A DNA stretch of 41,617 nucleotides, from the NCBI GenBank assembly GCA_002457135.1, contig NTKX01000006.1:1-41617 (forward strand), read 5' to 3'. A program made the position numbers and the translations under genes. This document shows positions 35,000-41,617 of this stretch, in pieces; position 1 is the stretch's first letter, and each line of letters begins with the position of its first letter. The notes under the pieces were generated by a model. The model worked only from the letters and a program-made list of their open reading frames with translations, was not told the DNA's origin and searched no databases. Source of the stretch: SAR116 cluster bacterium MED-G04 (GTDB lineage: Bacteria; Pseudomonadota; Alphaproteobacteria; Puniceispirillales; UBA1172).

Positions 35000-35356
35000 A
35001 TGATCATTTCCCCGGCCTACGCTCAGGCAGCCGGTGCGGCTGGCCCCGGTATCCTCGGGCAGCTGTTTCCCTTCATTCTGATCTTTGTGGTTTTTTACTT
35101 CCTCCTGATCCGTCCTCAGCAGAAACGCGCCAAGGAACACCGACAGCTGGTTGAAAGCATGAAGCGTGGTGACATTGTCACAACATCCGGCGGTATCCGG
35201 GGCAAGGTCACGAAAGCCGCTGAAGGCAGTGAAACCGTTGAGGTTGAAATCGCTTCCGGTGTCTCGGTTGAGGTTGTGCGGGCCACCATCTCGGAAGTGC
35301 GTGACAAGGATGGCAACGCAATGAAGCCATCAGCACCCGAAAAGAAGAAGAAATAG
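35000..35356 (+). CDS. yajC: Preprotein translocase subunit YajC
   Basis: A small single-span inner membrane protein that joins SecDF in the accessory translocon. The 118-residue protein has the helix ILGQLFPFILIFVVFYFLLI (about 18-37) directly followed by the family hallmark RPQQKRAKEH, and GDIVTTSGGIRGKV with EVVRATISEV. A GGAG lies upstream of the ATG. secD follows after 46 bases. Confidence 0.95.
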   Translation: MIISPAYAQAAGAAGPGILGQLFPFILIFVVFYFLLIRPQQKRAKEHRQLVESMKRGDIVTTSGGIRGKVTKAAEGSETVEVEIASGVSVEVVRATISEVRDKDGNAMKPSAPEKKKK

Positions 35357-35402
35357 TAATCAATCGCCTTGATAAACAATCTCAAAGCATGCTTCCAACG
35401 CC

Positions 35403-36953
35403 ATGATTGTATTTGAAAAATGGAAATCGATGTTGGTGGGGCTTGTGTTTGTCACGGCCGCCATCTTCGCCTTCCCCAACCTGTTTGACGAAGACCAGGG
35501 GTTTTTGCCGGAATACCGCATCAACCTTGGCCTTGATCTGCAAGGCGGCTCCTACCTGCTGCTCAGCGTTGATATGGACGCGGTGATTGAGGAACGGCTT
35601 GAGAATACGGCTGAGGCTATCCGTACCGAAATGCGCCAGTCACGCATCGGGATCACCGGTCTGGAAGCAACCACCGAAGCCGTCATGTTCAACCTGCGCA
35701 AGGCTGACGATACCGAAGCGGCAAACCAGATCCTGGCCACGCTGGTCGGCAACGACATTGAAATTGATCGCACCGAAAACAGGTTCACCCTGGCCTTTAC
35801 CAGTGACGGCATCAGCCGCCTGACCACGGCGACAGTGGGCCAGGCGATTGAGATTGTCCGCAACCGGATTGATGAAACCGGCACGAAAGAGCCAATTATT
35901 CAGCGTCAGGGCAGTGACCGTATCCTGATCCAGTTGCCCGGTGTTGATGATCCTGAGGCGATCAAGCGATTGCTCGGCCGTACGGCAAGGCTGGGTTTCC
36001 AGCTGGTTGATACCAGCCGTTCCGCGCTTGAGGCCCAGTCCTCTGGCCGGATACCCCCGGGATCGGAAATATTGCCTGCCTCCGATGGCAGTGGTGAGCT
36101 CTACCTGCTCCGCAAGCGTGTGCTGATCTCCGGTGACATGCTGGATGATGCCCGCCCCGGGTTTGGCCAGAACAATGACCCGGTGGTCAATTTCACGCTC
36201 AATTCAACAGGCGGCGCCCGCTTCGGCAAGGTTACGGGGCAGAATATCGGCCGTCCTTTCGCCATCGTGCTGGATGACAAGGTGATCTCGGCCCCGGTTA
36301 TCCGGGGGCAGATTTTCTCCAATGGCCAGATTTCAGGCAATTTCAGTATTGAGGAAACCGATGAGCTGTCGCTTCTCCTCCGCGCTGGTGCCTTGCCCGC
36401 ACCGCTCAATGTGCTGGAGGAACGCTCGGTCGGCCCCGGCCTTGGCAGTGACAGTATCGCCGCCGGTAAAATTGCAGCGGTCATCGGGATGATCGGTGTC
36501 GTTATCTTCGTGGTGGCGAGTTACGGGGTTTACGGGGTGATTGCGACCATTGCGCTTGCCTTTAACATGGTCATGATCATTGCCTCGCTTTCGCTGTTGC
36601 AGGCAACGCTGACCCTGCCCGGGATTGCCGGGATCGTGCTGACCATGGGCATGGCGGTTGATGCCAATGTGCTGATCTTTGAACGCATCAGGGAAGAACT
36701 GAAAAAGGGCCGCACCACAGTCAAATCGGTGACCGCCGGTTTTTCACAGGCCACCACCACCATCGTTGATGCCAACCTGACAACGCTGTTTGCGGTGCTG
36801 TTTCTCTACCTGCTGGGTTCCGGGCCGATCAAGGGCTTTTCGGTGACGCTGGGGCTGGGGGTCATCACGTCGATGTTCACCGCCATTCTGGTGACGCGGA
36901 TGATGGTATCCCTGTGGATTAATTTCAGCCGCCCGAAACAGCTGGTCCTTTAG
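35403..36953 (+). CDS. secD: Protein translocase subunit SecD
   Basis: An RND-family subunit that uses the proton gradient to complete protein export. The 516-residue protein has an N-terminal helix (KSMLVGLVFVTAAIFAFP), the conserved NLGLDLQGGSYLLL, the large periplasmic P1 domain, and five C-terminal helices. The SecD/RND motif GMAVDANVLIFERIREEL carries the essential Asp. Length is normal. It is followed by secF after a short G-run. Confidence 0.97.
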   Translation: MIVFEKWKSMLVGLVFVTAAIFAFPNLFDEDQGFLPEYRINLGLDLQGGSYLLLSVDMDAVIEERLENTAEAIRTEMRQSRIGITGLEATTEAVMFNLRKADDTEAANQILATLVGNDIEIDRTENRFTLAFTSDGISRLTTATVGQAIEIVRNRIDETGTKEPIIQRQGSDRILIQLPGVDDPEAIKRLLGRTARLGFQLVDTSRSALEAQSSGRIPPGSEILPASDGSGELYLLRKRVLISGDMLDDARPGFGQNNDPVVNFTLNSTGGARFGKVTGQNIGRPFAIVLDDKVISAPVIRGQIFSNGQISGNFSIEETDELSLLLRAGALPAPLNVLEERSVGPGLGSDSIAAGKIAAVIGMIGVVIFVVASYGVYGVIATIALAFNMVMIIASLSLLQATLTLPGIAGIVLTMGMAVDANVLIFERIREELKKGRTTVKSVTAGFSQATTTIVDANLTTLFAVLFLYLLGSGPIKGFSVTLGLGVITSMFTAILVTRMMVSLWINFSRPKQLVL

Positions 36954-36965
36954 GGGGGAATGTCG

Positions 36966-37922
36966 ATGCTTCCATTGCTCAAGATCGTTCCTGCCAATAC
37001 GGCGATCCCGTTCCTGCGTTTCCGGATGGCCGGTCTGGTTTTCTCCGTCATTCTGGTGCTGGGGTCCATTGGCTCCTTCCTTGGCATGGGGCTGAATACC
37101 GGCATTGATTTTCGCGGCGGCTTCCTGATTGAGGTCAGGGCCAAGGACGGTGTGGCTGATATCAACGGCCTTAGAACAACGCTGTCCCAGCTTGATCTGG
37201 GTGATGTTTCGTTGCAGGAATTCGGTGTTGAAACCGATGTGCTGATCCGTGTTCAGTCGCAGTCGCTCAAGGCCAGTGAAAAGCTCAGCGATACCGATAA
37301 GGCTGCCATCAGGCTGGTGAGTGATGCCATCGGGGCCGAATACGATATTCGCCGGACCGAATTTGTCGGCGCGGTGGTCGGGGGTGAGCTGCGCAATCAG
37401 GCGGCGATTGCGGTTCTGGCCGCGCTGGCCGCTATCCTAATCTATATCTGGTTCCGTTTTGAATGGCCCTTTGCCGCCAGTGCCGTGGTGGCGCTGACGC
37501 ATGATGTGATCACCACCATCGGGCTGTTTGCCATCACCGGGCTGGAATTCAACCTTTCCACTGTTGCCGCGCTTCTGACGATTGCCGGGTATTCGATCAA
37601 CGATACCGTGGTGGTGTTTGACCGGGTGCGCGATAACCTGCGCAAATACAAATCCTGGTCAATCCCCGATATCCTGTCCCTGTCGCTCAATGAAACGCTC
37701 AGCCGGACGATCATGACCTCATTGACCACGCTGATTGCGCTGGTCTCCATCTTCCTTTTCGGCGGGGCTGTCCTGGCTGATTTCGCGCTGGCGATGATCT
37801 GGGGCGTGCTGATCGGGACCTATTCATCCATCTTTGTTGCGGTTTCGGCATTGCTGTTCTTTGACCTGACCCCGATTGATGACGATGAGGATACCCCGAC
37901 ACCGGAATATGAGCAGGCATGA
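36966..37922 (+). CDS. secF: Protein translocase subunit SecF
   Basis: The partner of SecD. The 318-residue protein has a first helix (GLVFSVILVLGSIGSFL), the signature NTGIDFRGGFLIEV, a small periplasmic domain, and the C-terminal helices with GYSINDTVVVFDRVRDNLR carrying the conserved Asp. Two ATGs are close together at 36960 and 36966. The G-run at 36953-36958, which overlaps the secD stop, is one base from the first and seven from the second, so the second is chosen; the difference is two residues. Its TGA overlaps the next gene. Confidence 0.96.
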   Translation: MLPLLKIVPANTAIPFLRFRMAGLVFSVILVLGSIGSFLGMGLNTGIDFRGGFLIEVRAKDGVADINGLRTTLSQLDLGDVSLQEFGVETDVLIRVQSQSLKASEKLSDTDKAAIRLVSDAIGAEYDIRRTEFVGAVVGGELRNQAAIAVLAALAAILIYIWFRFEWPFAASAVVALTHDVITTIGLFAITGLEFNLSTVAALLTIAGYSINDTVVVFDRVRDNLRKYKSWSIPDILSLSLNETLSRTIMTSLTTLIALVSIFLFGGAVLADFALAMIWGVLIGTYSSIFVAVSALLFFDLTPIDDDEDTPTPEYEQA

Positions 37923-38329
37923 ACGGCCAGCCCAACACCTCCCCGCTGATCCGTGATTATGATCAGGGCGGTTTCACCATCGGTGATGATTTCCACCCCG
38001 GATCGGTACTGATCAATGGTGAGGAAGGTGAGGGGTTTTCAATCCAGTCATGGCCAGTGAATGACCCGGAGGCACTGACGGTGACGGATTTCACCATCCT
38101 CCTGGAAAGTCCGCAAAGGCCTGATCTGATCCTGCTTGGCGTGGGTGAGCAGATGAACCATCCCTTTGCCAAATTGCGCATGGCCATGACAGGTGCCGGT
38201 ATCCCGCTGGAGGTTCAGTCCACCCCGGCCATCTGCCGGACCTGGAACCTGCTGTTGAGCGAGGGCAGAAGGGTTGCGCTGGCCGCAATCCCGCTCGGGC
38301 AGAAAGAAGCCCTCGAAAACAATTCATGA
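37919..38329 (+). CDS. Mth938-domain (DUF498) protein, NDUFAF3 homologue
   Basis: A 136-residue single-domain protein of the Mth938/AAMDC family. It shows the ending pattern of that fold: PDLILLGVGEQM, then GIPLEVQSTPAICRTWNLLLSEGRRVA, cited in part as MSTPAI-type VQSTPAICRTWN. The mitochondrial homologue NDUFAF3 helps assemble respiratory complex I; the bacterial function is unproven. Translation is coupled to secF and to the following gene by four-base overlaps (ATGA). The next gene resembles NDUFAF6, another complex I assembly factor, supporting a shared role. Confidence 0.88.
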   Translation: MNGQPNTSPLIRDYDQGGFTIGDDFHPGSVLINGEEGEGFSIQSWPVNDPEALTVTDFTILLESPQRPDLILLGVGEQMNHPFAKLRMAMTGAGIPLEVQSTPAICRTWNLLLSEGRRVALAAIPLGQKEALENNS

Positions 38330-38922
38330 CCGGGAAAACCACCAGTAAGCCTTTCGCCCCGCTTGATCTGCTGCGGCGGGAGCTGCCAGCCCTTGGCCTG
38401 ACCATCGGTTTTGCCCCAAAATCCCGGCGAGACACGCTGGCTGTTTTCCTGTTGCTGTGGCTGGAATTGAGGCGGGCTACCCTGGCATCCGAGGTGATCC
38501 TGACGGCAACCCGGCTGGCGTGGTGGCGTGATGCGCTGGAAACTGGCCGCACCGAGGGCGTGCCCATGGCGGATTATTTCGTTGAACACGGTCTGGCTGA
38601 ACCCGTTGCCGCCGGTATCGGGATCATGGTTGAAGGCACCATGGAACAGGGCCGGCCAATCTCGCCGCATGGCCTGATCGCAGCATTGCTGGCCGATGTG
38701 ACAGCATGCGATGTCATGGTGATTGAGGATATCCTGAAAGGGCTTGATCAGGCCCTGAAAGGAAAGGGTGGGAAAGATAAGACAGGTGAGGCTGGTATCC
38801 GATCAGGTCACCCGAGCCTAGATCTCATCGCCTGGTGCTGCCAGAAACCATCCCGCCTCGATTATCCTGAAAAGCATCCGTTGCTGGCCGTGCAGATGAT
38901 GCTGGCCGCGATCAGATTATAG
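38326..38922 (+). CDS. Short squalene/phytoene-synthase-like protein, NDUFAF6-like
   Basis: A 198-residue protein whose first 80 residues follow the start of the squalene/phytoene synthase-like family: [18 protein letters not shown], then a helix leading to [10 protein letters not shown], the hallmark RxxWWRDAL. The family is usually 250-300 residues, so this copy is short. The DxxxD diphosphate-binding motifs of true synthases are not visible, so prenyl synthase activity is unlikely. A Lys/Gly-rich insertion ([14 protein letters not shown]) lies near residue 147. Mitochondrial NDUFAF6 belongs to this family. Position after the Mth938 gene is typical. Its end overlaps the convergent trmFO end by 11 bases. 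Confidence 0.75.
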   Translation: MTGKTTSKPFAPLDLLRRELPALGLTIGFAPKSRRDTLAVFLLLWLELRRATLASEVILTATRLAWWRDALETGRTEGVPMADYFVEHGLAEPVAAGIGIMVEGTMEQGRPISPHGLIAALLADVTACDVMVIEDILKGLDQALKGKGGKDKTGEAGIRSGHPSLDLIAWCCQKPSRLDYPEKHPLLAVQMMLAAIRL

Positions 38923-40291
38923 CCCATCCCAGATCAGCATAACCCTGCATGGCATCAAGGGCACGTTGCGCGACCAGGGCCTTGCGATCACGCCCCTTGG
39001 GTTTGCGCGGCTTGCGGCCTGTCACCGGATCAGGGACAGGATCAGGCAGGATCAGTTCGGGGAACAACCCGAAATTGACGTTCATGGGCTGGAAGGTTTC
39101 GCTGTTGGCGCCGCCGGTGATATGCGAAAGCAGCGCACCATGGGCGGTTTCCAGTGGAGGCGGCGTGAATTTCTCACCCAGCAGATCAGCGGCGGCCATG
39201 CGCCCGGCCATCAGGCCGATAGCGGCGGATTCGACATAGCCTTCAACCCCGGTCATCTGACCGGCAAAACGCAGCCGCGGCATGACCTTGAGCCGCAGGC
39301 TGCCATCCAGCAGTTTGGGGGACCGGATAAAGGTGTTGCGATGCAACCCGCCAAGACGGGCGAAAGCCGCATTCTCCAGCCCCGGGATCATGCGGAACAC
39401 ATCAACCTGGGGGCCATAGCGCATCTTGGTCTGGAACCCGACCATGTTATAGAGCGTACCAAGTGCGTTATCCTGCCTGAGCTGAACCACCGCATGGGGG
39501 CGCGAGCCATCACGCGGGTTGTTCAGCCCGACGGGTTTCATGGGGCCGAAACGCGGGGTATCAATGCCGCGTTCTGCCATCACCTCAATCGGCATGCAGC
39601 CTTCGAAATAGGGGGTGTTGGACTCCCATTCATGGAAATCCATCTTTTCCGCCGCCAGCATTGCGTCAATCAGCGCGTGGTACTGGTCACGATCAAGCGG
39701 GCAGTTGATGTAATCCTTGCCATCGCCCTTGTCGTAGCGGGACTGGAACCACGCGATATCCATGTTGATACTCTCGGTATGGACAATCGGTGCAATCGCA
39801 TCGAAAAAGGCAAGATCATCTTCACCCGTCAGCCCGCGAATAGCCTCACCCAGGCTGGTGGAGGTGAGGGGGCCGGTGGCGATAATCACCTGCTCCCATT
39901 CCTCGGGCGGGATGCTGTCCACCTCACCGCGTTCCACGGTGATCATGGGGTGGGATTTGATCCGTTCTTCCACGGCAGCGGAAAACTGGTCACGATCAAC
40001 CGCCAGCGCCCCGCCAGCAGGGACAGCGGTTTCATCACCACAGCCGAGAATAATCGACGACAGCATCCGCATTTCGGCATGCAAAACGCCAACCGCGTTA
40101 CCGGTGGCATCATCCGACCGGAAGGAGTTGGAGCAGACAAGCTCGGCCAGCCCCTCGGTTTTATGGGCATCGGTCTTGCGGTGAGGGCGCATTTCATGGA
40201 TCACGACCCTGACCCCGCGATTGGCGGCCTGCCATGCAGCCTCGCACCCGGCCATGCCGCCGCCAATGACGTGGAGCGTCTGATCAGCCAT
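38912..40291 (-). CDS. trmFO: Methylenetetrahydrofolate-tRNA-(uracil-5-)-methyltransferase
   Basis: Makes ribothymidine at tRNA position 54 using methylene-THF and FAD. The 459-residue protein starts with the FAD motif [13 protein letters not shown] and has the catalytic cysteine C53 in [10 protein letters not shown] and the second conserved cysteine C232 in [13 protein letters not shown], with TRPVGL-like [12 protein letters not shown] after it. Length is typical. Its ATG overlaps the uvrA stop by one base, so the two genes are co-transcribed. Confidence 0.97.
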   Translation of the reverse strand: MADQTLHVIGGGMAGCEAAWQAANRGVRVVIHEMRPHRKTDAHKTEGLAELVCSNSFRSDDATGNAVGVLHAEMRMLSSIILGCGDETAVPAGGALAVDRDQFSAAVEERIKSHPMITVERGEVDSIPPEEWEQVIIATGPLTSTSLGEAIRGLTGEDDLAFFDAIAPIVHTESINMDIAWFQSRYDKGDGKDYINCPLDRDQYHALIDAMLAAEKMDFHEWESNTPYFEGCMPIEVMAERGIDTPRFGPMKPVGLNNPRDGSRPHAVVQLRQDNALGTLYNMVGFQTKMRYGPQVDVFRMIPGLENAAFARLGGLHRNTFIRSPKLLDGSLRLKVMPRLRFAGQMTGVEGYVESAAIGLMAGRMAAADLLGEKFTPPPLETAHGALLSHITGGANSETFQPMNVNFGLFPELILPDPVPDPVTGRKPRKPKGRDRKALVAQRALDAMQGYADLGWAII

Positions 40292-41617
40292 TATTCGGCG
40301 GCCCCTGCCTTGCGGCTGACCTGACGGTTCATGACCATGGAGAGGTATTCGCCGGTGATGGATGATGGATTGGCGCAGATATCCTCAGGCGTGCCATGGG
40401 CAATGATCAGGCCGCCGCCATCCCCGCCCTCAGGCCCGATATCAATGATCCAGTCGGCGGTCTTGATAACGTCCAGATTGTGTTCAATGACGATCACGGT
40501 ATTGCCGCTTTCCACCAGTTCCTGCAAGACTTCGAGCAGTTTTCGGATATCCTCAAAATGAAGCCCGGTTGTCGGCTCATCGAGGATATAGACGGTTCGC
40601 CCGGTCGCCCGTCGTGACAATTCCTTTGACAGCTTGATGCGCTGGGCCTCACCCCCCGACAGGGTGGTTGCCTGCTGGCCAATGCGGATATAGCCGAGGC
40701 CAACGCGCCGCATCGTTTCCAGCTTTTCGCGCACCGTTGGCACAGCCTTGAAAAACTCCAGCCCGTCCTCAATCGTCATGTCCAGCACATCGGCAATGGA
40801 TTTGCCGCGCCAGGTGATTTCCAGCGTCTCGCGATTGTAGCGTTTGCCCTTGCAGGTATCGCAGGTCACATAAACATCAGGCAGGAAGTGCATTTCGATC
40901 TTGATCAGCCCGTCACCCTGACAGGCCTCACATCGGCCGCCCTTGACGTTGAAACTGAACCGCCCCGGGGCATAGCCACGGGTTTTCGATTCGGGCATGG
41001 AGGCAAACCATTCCCTGATCGGGGTAAAGGCACCGGTATAGGTCGCCGGGTTGGATCGCGGTGTCCGGCCAATCGGTGACTGATCGATATCCACAACCTT
41101 GTCGAGCAGATGCAGACCTTCAATTTTATCAAGCGGGGCAGGGACTTCACGGGCGTTGTTGAGACGGCGTGCCATCGTTTTCCAGAGCGTTTCAAGGACC
41201 AGCGTGGATTTCCCCGATCCTGAAACCCCTGTCACGCAGGTCATCAGGCCAACGGGGAATTCGGCATCAACCGATTGCAGGTTGTTGCCACTGGCCCCGA
41301 ATACCTTGATCGACCTGTCCTTATTGAATTTGCGGCGGCTGGCCGGGATGGCGATTTCCTTTTTGCCCGACAGATACTGCCCGGTGAGGGATTTGTCCTG
41401 CCCGAGAATCTGGGCCGGTTTGCCCTCAGCCACCACCAGCCCACCATGAACACCGGCCCCCGGCCCCATGTCGATAACGTAATCGGCGGAAAGGATGGCT
41501 TCCTCGTCATGCTCGACCACCAGCACGGTGTTGCCGAGGTCACGCAGGCGTTTCAGGGTCTGCAACAGGCGGTCATTATCACGTTGATGCAGCCCGATGG
41601 ATGGTTCATCCAGCACA
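40291..41617 (-). CDS. uvrA: Excinuclease ABC subunit A, C-terminal part (cut by window edge)
   Basis: The damage-recognition ATPase of nucleotide excision repair. About 442 C-terminal residues are inside the window; the frame runs off the right edge at the [14 protein letters not shown] stretch of the first ATPase. The second ATPase is complete: Walker [10 protein letters not shown], the zinc module with CEACQGDG and CDTCKGKRY, signature [11 protein letters not shown] and Walker [11 protein letters not shown]. The start lies outside. trmFO follows with a one-base overlap. Confidence 0.97.
   Translation of the reverse strand, partial: VLDEPSIGLHQRDNDRLLQTLKRLRDLGNTVLVVEHDEEAILSADYVIDMGPGAGVHGGLVVAEGKPAQILGQDKSLTGQYLSGKKEIAIPASRRKFNKDRSIKVFGASGNNLQSVDAEFPVGLMTCVTGVSGSGKSTLVLETLWKTMARRLNNAREVPAPLDKIEGLHLLDKVVDIDQSPIGRTPRSNPATYTGAFTPIREWFASMPESKTRGYAPGRFSFNVKGGRCEACQGDGLIKIEMHFLPDVYVTCDTCKGKRYNRETLEITWRGKSIADVLDMTIEDGLEFFKAVPTVREKLETMRRVGLGYIRIGQQATTLSGGEAQRIKLSKELSRRATGRTVYILDEPTTGLHFEDIRKLLEVLQELVESGNTVIVIEHNLDVIKTADWIIDIGPEGGDGGGLIIAHGTPEDICANPSSITGEYLSMVMNRQVSRKAGAAE

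Noticed and set aside
38966-40324. A 452-codon open frame antisense to trmFO
   Set aside because: It mirrors a highly conserved gene, its composition is that of a reverse-complement shadow, and it has no recognisable domain.

Overview
The window is chromosomal DNA from an alphaproteobacterium, probably a marine, SAR116- or Rhodospirillales-like lineage. The main evidence is gene order. The chain xth / erpA / dgt / argS / SPOR protein / scpA / scpB / tatA / tatB / tatC / serS / surE / pcm / LysM-M23 lipoprotein / DUF815 ATPase / yajC / secD / secF / Mth938-domain protein / squalene-synthase-like protein is a recognised alphaproteobacterial arrangement, as is pcm-like / tolC / PopZ-like / valS. 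The genus is inference; no rRNA gene is present.

Layout. (1) Bases 1-4080 look visibly AT-richer and carry island-type content: a partial gene cut by the window edge, a chimeric ORF (start of an AEC-type transporter joined to the end of an integrase), a cupin, a short-chain dehydrogenase-like protein without its catalytic tyrosine, a truncated YdhR-like monooxygenase, and a full-length tyrosine integrase lying beside the 3' end of a tRNA-Asn gene, the likely attachment site. Two of these genes use TTG starts. (2) Bases 4213-9651 hold a tightly overlapping minus-strand operon: MFS transporter, EamA transporter, an FAD oxidoreductase fused to selenophosphate synthetase (SelD), and tRNA 2-selenouridine synthase (MnmH/SelU). 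Together the last two supply selenium for tRNA wobble modification; the two transporters are unassigned. (3) Bases 9854-12870 hold a divergent pair: an MmgE/PrpD-family protein and a non-pyrrolysine MttB-family methyltransferase. (4) A tRNA-Cys is followed by pcm-like, tolC, PopZ-like, valS and ilvD. (5) xth and erpA run back toward ilvD on the minus strand. dgt, argS, SPOR, scpAB, an orphan ABC ATPase, tatABC, serS, surE, pcm and a LysM/M23 lipoprotein follow on the plus strand. (6) A DUF815 ATPase is divergent from yajC-secDF and two complex-I-assembly-factor homologues. (7) trmFO and the C-terminal part of uvrA run in from the right edge on the minus strand.

Functionally, the right three quarters is housekeeping: protein export (Tat, SecDF-YajC), tRNA charging, condensin (ScpAB), envelope and division (SPOR, LysM/LytM), isoaspartate repair, and DNA repair. 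The points most worth a second look are the selenium operon with two embedded transporters, the MmgE/PrpD-MttB pair, the Lys/Ala-rich tails on both TatA and TatB, the orphan ABC ATPase inside the scp-tat cluster where nagZ is normally found nearby, the chimeric integrase ORF, and three short tandem duplications, two of which span stop codons.
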